Shown: one piece after another, positions 10,578-20,200 of the stretch
Numbering within the stretch: position 1 is the stretch's first letter
Layout: each line of letters opens with the position of its first letter
Assembly (NCBI GenBank): GCA_020310875.1
Contig: CM035406.1
Span: forward strand, 85,564,664-85,628,663
Source: Ceratopteris richardii
Lineage: Eukaryota; Streptophyta; Polypodiopsida; Polypodiales; Pteridaceae
Length of the DNA stretch: 64,000 nt
Direction of reading: 5' to 3'
The notes under the pieces: model-generated
The model's input: only the letters and a program-made list of their open reading frames with translations
Told to the model about the DNA's origin: nothing
The model's database searches: none
Program-made: the position numbers and the translations under genes

Positions 10578-12155
10578 GCTCTCCCTCAAGCCTAAGATGC
10601 TTGATTCTTCATACCTTCATGATTCAATGTAGTCCAATCATTGATTTGAAACTATTTAATTTGCTTCCATCCAAGGTCTTTGTCATCATATCTGCACATT
10701 GTTGTTGTATAGATATATATAAGCATTGTATCTCCTTACTCGTAATTATTTCCCTGACATAATGGTATTGAATCTATATATGTTTGGTCTTGGCATGAGA
10801 GATGGGAATATTAATAAGATGTAATGAACTAATGTTGTCCCCAAATATATGTGGAGTTGAAGTATTCAACCATAAATCATATTATAAGCTTCTAATCCAC
10901 ATAACTTCTTGTGTTGCATTTGCAAGTCGCCTGTATTCAACCTCAATTGATGAAAGAGCAACTCTAGGTTGCTTCTTGGAAGACCATGATATCAATATAA
11001 TACAGACAAAACTAATGTAACCTGATGTGCTTCTCCTTTTATCTTTAGAGCCTACACAATCTGCATCAAAAAGGTTGAACATCGATATCAGATGTGTATG
11101 GATAGTAATCCTTCGTGTATTGTACTCCTCAAATACTTCAGGATTCTCTTGGCTACTTCCATTGGGGTTTCCTTGGAGTGTGCATGAAGTGAATCAACAA
11201 AGTAACTCCATAGCATATATCTACTCTAGTTAGAACATCATAATTCAGGTTTCTAAGTAAGCTTTGATAGCTAGTTACATCCTCAATGAGTTCACCTACA
11301 TGAGCACTTAGTTTTTAATTTACCTTAAGGGCATATCTTCAATATTTGTATTTTCCATCTTGAACTTGGTACGAATATCTCCAATGTACTCTCTATGGGT
11401 TAAGAACATACCTTTTTCTATATATACCCATTCTTAACCTAGGAAGTATGTGAGTATGCAAAGATCATTGATCTCAAAGTTTTCGTTCATTTGAGCTTTG
11501 ATCTTCCTGATTTCATCTACATCACTTCTTGTAATGATTTTATCATCCACATATACATAGAGGTATATGACCTTTGATTGATTGCTCTTGATGAGGATGG
11601 AAGGATATTCCTTGCTTACCATAAAGCCTTTCTCGTGTAAGTAAGTGCCAAGTCTACGATTCCAAGTTCTAGGAGCTTGCTTAAAGCCATACAAGCCTTT
11701 CCTTCACTTGCATACATATTCTGGATATGATTGATCTTATAAATGAGAAGGTTGAGCATAATACACCTCCTCTAAAATCCAACCATTTAGAAATGCATTT
11801 TTAACATCCATTTGATAGATATTCCAATTCTTGCAAGATGCTACACCCATAAGTACTCTAACTCTGGGCATTTCCGCCATAGGTCACAATGTCTCTGCAT
11901 ACTGAATGCCTTGGGTTTGTGAAGATCCCTTGGCTACAAGCCTTGCTTTGTACCTCTTAATTGAGCCATCAAAATTCTTATTTTCCTTGTAGATCCACCT
12001 TGTGCCAATGAACTTCTACTATGGTTCTATTTCTTCTCTTTGCTACTCCATTTTTCTCTAGGGTATACCTGGTTGTATTTAAAAATAATATTGCTATTGT
12101 AGGGTTTGCCTCATACGGATCTCTACAATTCCTTGAGCATGCATAGGTATTCTAG
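10578..12155 (-). pseudogene. copia integrase end, reverse transcriptase, RNase H (minus strand)
   Basis: Broken polyprotein segment. RNase H is at 10882-11082 (STSGYISFV, then WSSKKQPRVALSS). RT is at about 11434-11960, with LYGFKQAPRTW-like sequence near 11660-11694, the catalytic YVDDK near 11530-11545, and the N-terminal KARLVAKGF-like and MDVKNAFLNG-like blocks at 11790-11960. The integrase end (QNGVA-like, then RNRTIVE-like) is at about 12030-12110. The integrase end is joined directly to the RT start, so the rest of integrase and the linker are deleted. Several stops and shifts. It once encoded cDNA synthesis. Confidence 0.85.
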
Positions 12156-12890
12156 ATCGTATCCAATGAGATGCTCTTAGCAGATTGTAGGCTTGGTCTA
12201 GTAAAGGAGATTGTGGAACGTAAGGATTTGAATTTGATAGCTCTAAGTCTTGCTCCATATTACCTACTTGTTGAGTCCCTAGGGCAAGTAGTGCGACAGA
12301 TCTAGGAACAATTAAGCCTCTCCTATAAAGATTTGGAGATACATATTCACTAGGAAATTCCTCTAGAGAAGTTGAAGGAGGTGGTGCTTGTTGATAGTTC
12401 CAATATATTCAATCATCTCTTCAAACTTTTGAAGCATTTTTTTATGAGTTATAGATATTCACAATCATGTCTCCATGTTCCCGTCTAGATGGGTGTCCTA
12501 ATGTGGATCGTGGTTGTGGATTCTCCTTATCTTTGGGTTTCACTCAAGTCCTCTCATCTATTTAAATGCATTTCCTTATCGAATCTAGCAATGAATCAAG
12601 CTTCATGCAAAAAATGCTTTCTCATAGGTTGGCATTGCCTAGTCTATTGAGAGTTGTTTGCTTCTCATTAGAAGAGATTTGACGACTACGTTCCATGCAA
12701 TGTCTAAATCCTTCTCCTATTTCCCTCATTGAATTAGCAAGGCTTTGCATGAAATGTACAATCTCTTTGAGAGTATCATGCTCAATGTTAGTGGGCATAT
12801 ATTCATTGGTGAATGCTCGCAAAAGGTTGACAATGCTTCTGAACTTTCTAGTTGTGCAAGAGATAACCATTCAATGAAAGAATATGAAGG
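12156..12890 (-). pseudogene. copia 5' internal region (gag position), second copy
   Basis: Contains an 82-residue minus-strand open frame (12622-12870) rich in Arg, Lys, Met and Glu. It is conserved in several other copies in the window. Downstream on the minus strand the frame is broken, then a Ser/Pro/Arg-rich segment runs into the integrase end. The family is not recognised; position argues for gag or an untranslated leader. Confidence 0.5.
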
Positions 12891-12945
12891 AATCAACCAA
12901 TCTAAAAAGAAATCAAAAGAAAAAAGAAATTGATAAAGAAATTGG

Positions 12946-13045
12946 ACGATAAAGCAGTAAATGTATTTTTGTTGGGTACAGTTCTGAAAGCAAAGGCTAT
13001 CCTCTATGTCATCCACAAACTAAAAGCATTTTGGTTATTGGTGAT
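12946..13045 (+). pseudogene. Stub of a plus-strand copia polyprotein
   Basis: About 100 bp matching the start of the longer plus-strand copia pieces at 30015 and 43571 (linker between integrase and RT, VFLLGT-type followed by YPLCHP-type residues). It is cut at about 13045, where it meets the left arm of the gene block. Confidence 0.6.
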
Positions 13046-13260
13046 GTTTTTTTCTCTACATATTTCTCCACTTAAATGTGCACCATAGAACTCATTGTAT
13101 TGAAGCTTTCTAATAGGTAGATGGTTCTCAATCTCTATGAAATCCCATGATGGTGGTAGACTCATGATAATATAAAATATTTCATCTCATCATCCATTTT
13201 CATTTCTGTTCTTGCACCTGTGAAAACAATCCATAAAGACCATTAAAAAGAGATACACTA
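13046..13260 (-). repeat. Left arm of the gene block (inverted, short version)
   Basis: Its reverse complement aligns with 16490-16690 (shared ATGAAAATGG, GATGAAATATT and ACCACCATC segments in order) with visible divergence. Longer version at 34481-35110, inverted copy at 61787 onward. Together with the right arm it frames the small gene in opposite orientation. Confidence 0.65.
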
Positions 13261-14640
13261 TTGTATGTGTCCATCATGAAATTTATAATAAATTTTTAAC
13301 GATAAATAGAATTTTCCTTTTTCTTCATGGTTTTTGCCACTCGATTTTTGGAGTCTCACAACTCATACTTATTCATATTTGAAAAAGACCATTGGGCTTT
13401 CCTAGAATACAAAACTTCTTGCATGATGTTTAAAATAAAATCCCACTTAATAGGGTCCAATGAGTCCCATTCCAATGATTTATTCAAGCAACTCTAAAGT
13501 TTCGTGAGGTAGTGGTCACGATTCTGATCCCAAAAAACAAAAATATACATCCATAAAGATATGCTAGAATAAACTTTGCCATTTTCTTCAAATCAAGGTC
13601 AAAAGGATAATAACATGTTATTGGGTGGAAAATAAAAGTCTTATCAATAACAAGAGTATCAACAATATTTAAAGTGAATGCATAACTCAATTATTTCTAT
13701 TGTGTTTTATCGGAATAGAATGACTCTTAGCATGATTCAAACTGCATGGAAAGGCCCCCTTATATTGTCTCATCTAATATATTAAGACCTCTAGTTATAG
13801 ATGCTTGTGTGGGATATCTTCGTCACATAAGTTTTCACCACACATAATGGAATCATAATGTTATTGCTCCAATGGTATTGATTTTCTTCTTCCCTTACTT
13901 TTGGAATTTAAAGGGTATTATATTCTTAGAGAGCCTTTGATCAAAGGAAGTAAAGTAATCAATGTACTATCAGGAATCCATATTCGAAGTTTTCCATTAA
14001 CATGCAAAGTGAGAATTTTGGACCAAGCTAGTGCATTGGAAGGAATAAGGATAATGGAAAACAATACGGATGAAGAAGATCGCATAGTGGTTGACTGAAG
14101 AGAGCATGAGGATTGTACTCTAGTAACATCTAAAAGATTGTCCAATAATAATGAATCTTGTATGAAACTCAAGAATAGGAATCAATATCACATAAATGAA
14201 AGTTCAAGTCAAACTTTCATAGTGGAATGGGAAATGAATACAATTGAATCAGTAAAGCTTCTTGATATTGTTTGAAACTCTAAGAATTTGTTTCAAATAT
14301 CCTTTTAGCATTGCAGAAGATGAATCATTTGCTTAGGTTGTTTGATTCTTTAAAATGAATCTTAAGTCCTTGAAGAATAACATTCAATCATCCATCCATT
14401 TGAACTTAGGGCGACACCTCTTGTGCCATAAGTTCAAGTCCAAGTAGAATCTATATGTTTGGGTTTGGGCTTGGAAAATGGCTAGGTATACTCTAGCACA
14501 TCTTTATGGATGGCAATTATTTGTTTGTGAGGAAAACAATTAGCTTGCTGATGCTTTTCGTGTACCGTATATGCATGTCAAGAGCTATGAACTATAACTC
14601 AGAAGATGGTTGAATCAATTAACTTGAATCAATGGTTGAA
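13261..14640. other. Conserved spacer upstream of the small gene
   Basis: AT-rich sequence repeated at 35111-36600 and 47941-49440. Short frames persist in several copies, such as a 65-residue plus-strand frame at 13901-14098 and an 84-residue minus-strand frame at 13918-14172 over the same bases, so at most one can be real. None matches a family I know. It is probably decayed transposon or promoter-distal sequence. Confidence 0.6.
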
Positions 14641-14672
14641 TCCTTCGTCCAAGGAACGCCTATTTTAGGTTC

Positions 14673-14682
14673 TATATATAAT
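14673..14682 (+). promoter_or_regulatory. TATA-box candidate of the small gene, copy 1
   Basis: TATATATAAT, about 150 bp before the ATG at 14831. Same sequence at the same distance in copies 2 and 4; it is deleted in copy 3. Confidence 0.5.
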
Positions 14683-14773
14683 ATTTCTACTTCAAATGTA
14701 AAATTGTTGTTACGCAAGGGGAGTCGAGACTTGTCGAGTTCTTCTGAGCCGACGGACCTATAAGATCTTATTT

Positions 14774-14852
14774 ATGGTTCGAGATTCTATGTAGAATGGT
14801 TGTCCTTCGCGTCAGCTACGTCTTTAGCTCATGTCTTCAGAAAGGACAATGA
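14774..14852 (+). promoter_or_regulatory. Two upstream ORFs in the leader, copy 1
   Basis: uORF1 (14774-14794) encodes six residues and ends ATG TAG. uORF2 (14796-14852) encodes 18 residues and runs past the main ATG in another frame. Both are kept in copy 2. Overlapping uORFs usually lower translation of the main frame. Confidence 0.4.
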
Positions 14853-15819
14853 TTTCCCTCACATCTGGTGCTGCCCTCACTATGGCGCTGCTTCTTTTAA
14901 CCACTGGTGAGTTTCGTTCCTTCGTTTGGCAACCTTCACGCTCTCTCTCTCTCTCTGCGTTAGTTTTCGACGATTCTCTCTCTCTCTCACACACACAGTG
15001 TGTCCGTTAGTTTTCGACGATTCTCTCTCTCTCATAGTGTGTGCGTTAGTTCTCGAAAACACACACACACTCTCTCTCTCTCATACTATATGCGTTAGTT
15101 CTCGAACCTTTTCTCTCTCTCTTTCTCTCTCTCTCGCTCTCTCTCTTTCTCTCTCACTCTCGATCTTCCACTTCCTCTGCCTGCGTCATCCCTTCCGTTT
15201 CCTTTCTGTGCTTTCATTATACTTCATTAATTATATGATCTCGTCTGGCCTCCGCGCTTACGGAAATCAGAAAAGTGCATGCAGGAACTGTTTTTGGAAC
15301 GCGCTCTTTGCCCGACGCCCAGCAGCAACTTGGCGATGAAAGAAATAATGTCCAAGAAACTGTGGACGTCGTGAACAACCCTCGTGGATCGACAAGGATT
15401 CAGAACGGAGATGAAGAACGGAATGTTCTCCCTGGTCAGTTAAATCTTGCACCACGGATTCCCATCCCACCATCTGCTCCTTCTTTCACTGATCTCTTGG
15501 ACTACATACCAGCAGCCAAGAGCTCTTTCCACCGTAATATGCCCCACAGACGATCGCCTGTTCCACCATCCGCCCTTCATCGGACGAATTCCCTGACTAT
15601 CCCCCTGCGCCAATCCACCCGCAACGCACACCGTCGTCAATGGAGGACGTTCATAACGGGGCTGAATTCAGTTTTACCGACACCGCCCAATTCAGCACAT
15701 CGATTCGTCCTCGTAACGTCCGTGTGCCTCCGTCGGGCCCCTCTCACGGCGCGTCTGATGATCCATCTCCTGGCTTTGTTGATCACAGGAGACATCATCC
15801 GCCCATCATCTCTAACTGA
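14831..15819 (+). pseudogene. Putative secreted multi-peptide precursor, copy 1 (three motifs, one frameshift)
   Basis: Exon 1 (14831-14906) encodes 25 residues with a Lys/Arg-poor, Leu-rich hydrophobic stretch (signal-peptide-like); donor CTG|GTGAGT. The CT-rich intron is 14907-15284. Acceptor TGCATGCAG joins in frame (phase 1). Exon 2 (15285-15819) encodes motif 1 IPIPPSAPS (15458-15484) followed by acidic residues and DY (to 15505), motif 2 SPVPPSGPS-like (about 15557-15577) followed by DEFPDY (to 15600), and motif 3 VPPSGPS (15724-15744), ending HHPPIISN and TGA 15817-15819. One base is missing near 15572-15574 relative to the copy at 37 kb, so motifs 2 and 3 fall out of frame. The cores resemble IDA/IDL and PIP signalling peptides (inference). 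It was probably a functional 203-residue precursor. Confidence 0.6.
14938..15172 (+). repeat. (CT)n-rich microsatellite tract in the intron, copy 1
   Basis: CT runs alternating with CACACA and with a repeated GCGTTAGTT-CTCGA segment. It differs in length and order in each gene copy. Ser/Leu-rich open frames here are artefacts. Confidence 0.88.
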
Positions 15820-16489
15820 GCCGTTTCTTCTATTGCTGCTGTTGTAGTTTGTCTTCGCCACACAATTACGTCTCCTTAGTTGACACACCTTTTCGTAACA
15901 TTTAGTTTACCTACTTGAGAGTCGGGTATGGAATTCAAGCTGTACTTGAGACTCTGATATGAAACATTGATGTAGTTACATTTTGAAACATTGATGTAGT
16001 TACTCTGATATGAAACATTGATGTAGTTACATTCCTGGTGTTCTATTTTTATGTATGAGACAAATGCCCATTTTGTTTCTTCTCTTTAGTTGTACTGCAA
16101 GGTTCAGTTTAGGCCCTCAACTATAATGCCTGACACTCAGATTTTGGAGTCTATTTAAGTGTCAGCGTCAATTATTTTGGACTACGTTAGCAATCTGTGA
16201 AATGCTCATTGGAATATAAGTGTCCTAACTTCTCACATGTATAGTTCATTTGTCTCTGTATCATTCAAATTCGCATCTTCCTTTTCATGCTCAGCCTCCA
16301 TGTTGTTGACGCCGTTGTCTTTTATGAGTTGGAGTTCCTACCTCCATTCACATGCCCAACAATGGGGGGCATCTATGATTTTGAAAAATTCCCATACAAC
16401 ATAAGCTAGTGTACCCTTGTCATGTGACAGAAACCATGCACCTCTTCCTGGAAGCATAAAAGCAAACTCTAGTTATTAACAAAGCTTCA
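15820..16489 (+). other. 3' region of the small gene, copy 1
   Basis: No gene recognised. It contains a local triplication of GAAACATTGATGTAGTTAC (15960-16032), absent from the other copies. It also holds a conserved segment (about 16270-16480) whose minus strand has a short open frame in other copies (38119-38304). It probably includes the 3' UTR and termination region. Confidence 0.5.
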
Positions 16490-17260
16490 TGATACTTCTT
16501 CCACCACTGAGACATACAAATATGTTTTGTGTATTGCTTTCATAGGTGGAGGAATAGAAAATGAAAATGGGTTATGAGATGAAATATTGTACATTATTGT
16601 GAATCTACCACCATCCTGGATATATTTTCCATAGAGATTCGAAAGTTCATGCTGCATATTTAAGTGCAAAGATATGTAGAAAGTTCATGGACCTCATGTT
16701 GAATACTATTTCTGTTTTTGTAATAAACTACTATAGAATCACTTTTGTTTTATTGTCTCTCATGTTTATGGAGATTCGTTTTTAATAGAGGATTTGCGCT
16801 ATTTTATTTTAAAGAATTATAGAGATACAATTCTTAATCGTTGTGCTCTGTCCTCTACACGTCCATAGTAGGTCGATTGTAGGTGAAAGTGAAGGTGACA
16901 AGGATGATGGAAAAGGTGCCATGCCCGTTTATCTTTCTCACTAGCTCACAAGTCTCACTTAGTAGGCTTGAATAGCCATCAATATTGGTGCGGAGAGTTT
17001 TGGGCAATCCTCGAGTCAACAAGGGATTCAACAATCAGCATAGCATCCTAACTTCAGCAGCACTGATAGAAATGCTTCAGGTTTATCAGGTGGCTCTAGA
17101 TGAGCTGGTTGAGCTTTTCAAAGCTTGTCCTATATGTTTACTTGAGTCACTTGCCTTTTTACTTGAGCCTCTAGGATTGGTTTGTGTCACTGTTCTTTTT
17201 CATGCTCACCATAGTAGAAGTAGAGGTGCTTAGACTCACATGATTGTTCTATCGAGCTCC
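16490..17260 (+). repeat. Right arm of the gene block, copy 1
   Basis: Related, in opposite orientation, to the left arm. Also at 25340-26078, 38340-39074 and 50600-51310. Plus-strand frame fragments occur (16985-17233), conserved between copies but with stops. Family unknown. Confidence 0.7.
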
Positions 17261-20200
17261 TTTTGAGTGGTACACATAGTCATTGAGGAGGTGATTATTC
17301 ATTCTTTTGAGACAGTGAGGGTAGTTCTATGATGTGGGTGATGAAGCTATTCTTTCTATGTTATGTGCCATTGTAAATGAGGATTGAGATGTCACCAGAT
17401 GATTCCTTGTGGACACCATGCTTTGTGTACTTCACTCATTAGCATACCTCGTGAGTATTTAGAAATAATATTCCTATTGTAGGGTTTGCCTCATGTTGAT
17501 CTCTTCAATTCCTTGAGCATGCATGGGTTGTCTAGATCGTATCTGATGAGATGCTCTTAGCAGATTCTAGGCTTGGTCTACTAACGGATCTTGTGGAACA
17601 TAAGGATTTGAATTTTATGGCTCTAAGTCTCACTCCAAATACCCCACTTGCTGAGTCCCTAGGACAAGTAGTGCAACAGATCTAGGAACACTTAACCCTC
17701 TCCTATAAAGATTTGGAGATACATATTACTAGGAAATTCCTCTAGAGAAGTTGAAGGAGGTGGTGCTCGTTGATAGTTCCAATATTTTTAATCAACTCTT
17801 CAAACGTTTGAAGCATTTTGTTATGATTTATAGGTGTTAACAACCATGTCTCCATGTTTCTCTTTAGATGGGTGTTTATGAGGTGGTCTAGATGCCCTAG
17901 TTGAGCTTTTCAAATATTTTCTATGTTTACTTGACTCACTTGCCGTTTTACTTGAGCCTCTAGGATTGGTTTCTGTGACTCTTGTTTTTCATGCACACCA
18001 GAGTACAACTAAGGGTGCTTAGACTCACATGGTTATTCTATCGATCTCCTTTTGAGTGGTACAGATAGTCATTGAGGAGATGACTTATCATGCACTTAAG
18101 ACAATTTACATGTTTAATACTATTTTTTTTACATGTTTAATACTATTTTTTTGCAGTGCAAGAGGTCCACAATGCTTTTGAACTTCTAGGAGTGCAAGAG
18201 ATAAGCATTCAATGAAAGAATATGAAGGAGACAACCAATCTCAAAAGACATCACAAGAAAAATAAAATGGATAAAGAACCAAAAGTTTACATCAAAACAC
18301 TTAACTCGTATGTACTATAAATGTGAAAAAACTCCTATTTTGGGAATTAAAATTGCTTAGTAATTTTCTTAGAGCTCACGAGGTGGTATGAATTGACCAG
18401 AGAGCTTTTTCAAAATTTTAATTGGAGTATATAGTTAAGTAAAGAAAGTTATTTTGATCAATTTGACCATACCATACATCAAGAAACGATTGTAATATAG
18501 CAGGTGGATCATCCGGATATTTTAGGATCTAGAAGATGTGCAGATATAGTCATCTTCTATGATTCATATCTCAAGTTTAACTAAACGGAATGTGATAAAA
18601 ATTTATAAGCAAGTAGTAGACACTTCAATCTAACTAACGCAATTTCATGCATGCAAAAGATTGAGTACACGGAGAGAAATCAATTCCACTAGATCACCAT
18701 AATGATTAAGATGTAGCAAAAAGTTGTAGACAGAGATGTACTTGAAGAAACATATTGAAATGTATATGATAATTAGGAGATGATACAAAGGAAGTATAGT
18801 AGACTACTCATACATGCAAGGAGCTCAATGTACGCTGATTGATGTAGCTCAATGTCTCTTAGAATGGCTCTTGTAGGCCATGACTAAAAGCATGTCTATT
18901 TATACCCATATTTGAGTTCCAATTTGAATTTTTCCTCACCTAAAAGTGATACTATCGAGTAATAAAATACTATTTTCTTTGTAATGAAAATACTATAGAA
19001 TGACTTTTGTTTTATTGCCTCTCATGTTTATGGAGATTCATTTTTAGTAGAGGATTTGCACTATTTTATTATATTCCTTATCACTAAGAAATTATAGAAA
19101 TAAAATTCTTAATCCTTGTGCTCTGTCCTCTACATGTCCATTGTAGGTGAAAGTTAAGGTGACAAGGACGATGGAAAAGGTGATAATGCTTATTTATCTT
19201 TCTCACTAGCTGACAAGTCTCACTTAGTACGCTTGAATAGTTATCGATATTGGTGTGGAGATTTTTGGGCAATCCTCGAGTCAACAAGGGATTCAACAAT
19301 CAGCGTAGCATCCTGACTTCAACACCACTGATAGGAATGCTTCGGGTATTTGAGGTGGATCTAGATGAGCTGGTTGAGCTTTTCAAAGCTTTTCTATATT
19401 TACTTTAGGCACTTTCCATTCTACGTGAGGATCTGGGATTGGTTTGTGTGACTCTTCTTTTTCATGCTCACCAGACTAGAACTAAAGGTGCTTAGACTCA
19501 CATGGTTATTCTATCAAAATCCTTCTGAGTGGTACCGATAGTCATTGAGAGAGTGATTTATCATGCACTCGAGACAGTGAGGATAGTTGTATGCATTGGG
19601 TGATGAAGCTATTCTTTCTTTATTATGTGTTGTTGCAAATGAGGATTGAGATGTCGCCAGATTATTCATTGTGAACACTATGCTTTGTGTACTCTGCTCA
19701 TTAACACATCTTGTGGGTATTTAGAAATAATATTGCTATTTTGAGATTTGCCTCATATTGTTCTCTATAATTCCTTGAGCATGCATGGGTTGTCTAGATC
19801 ATATCCGATGAGATGCTCTTAGCAGATTGTAGGCTTGGTCTATTAAAAGAGATTGTGGAACATACGGATTTGAATTTGATGGCTCTAAGTCTTGCTCCAA
19901 ATACCCTACTTACTTAGTCCCTAGGTTAGGTAGTGCAACAGATCTAGGAACACTTAAGCCTCTCCTATAAAGATTTGGAGATACATATTCACTAGGAAAC
20001 TCCTCTTTAGAGGTTGAATGCGGTGGTGCTTGTTGATAGTCACAATATATTCAACCAACTCTTCATACGTTTGAAGCATTTTTTATGAGTTATAAGTGTT
20101 AACAATCATGTCTTCATGTTCTTCTTTAGGTGGGTGTCCCAATGTGGATCGTGATTGTGGCTTCTCCTTATCTTTGGGTTTCACTCGAGTCCTCTCATCT

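Larger units (their letters stand above)
8867..12945 (-). mobile_element. Ty1/copia-derived remains (minus strand, tandem arrangement)
   Basis: Read on the minus strand from high to low coordinates: 5' internal (gag-position) region, integrase end, reverse transcriptase, RNase H, purine tract, LTR-like sequence, then a second gag-position region cut by the gypsy insertion at 8866. The IN-RT-RH order marks Ty1/copia. The LTR-internal-LTR-internal order suggests unequal recombination between elements. Confidence 0.8.

Noticed and set aside
8867-13045. Functional copia element
   Set aside because: Integrase core, protease and part of gag missing; stops in RT and RNase H.
13918-14172. Conserved 84-residue minus-strand frame as a gene
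   Set aside because: Repeats are nearly identical at the DNA level, so an open frame is expected in every copy; opposite-strand frame overlaps it; no known family.
14926-15339. Ser/Leu-repeat protein (and similar at 23821, 23987, 36687, 49787)
   Set aside because: Translation of the CT microsatellite intron; composition only.
15458-15744. Classification as a CLE precursor
   Set aside because: CLE cores need RxVPxGPxPxHH/N-type residues; here PPS precedes GPS and the C-terminal His-Asn is missing. IDA/PIP-like is nearer, still uncertain.
15275-15847. Unspliced exon 2 frame as a complete gene, with GTG taken as start
   Set aside because: It has no ATG at its start; the exon 1 splice explains it better. 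The part after 15574 is in the wrong frame relative to copies 2 and 3.
13046-17260. Named DNA transposon (Mutator or foldback) from the inverted arms
   Set aside because: No clean terminal ends, target duplication or transposase found; arms are too diverged and truncated to call a family.
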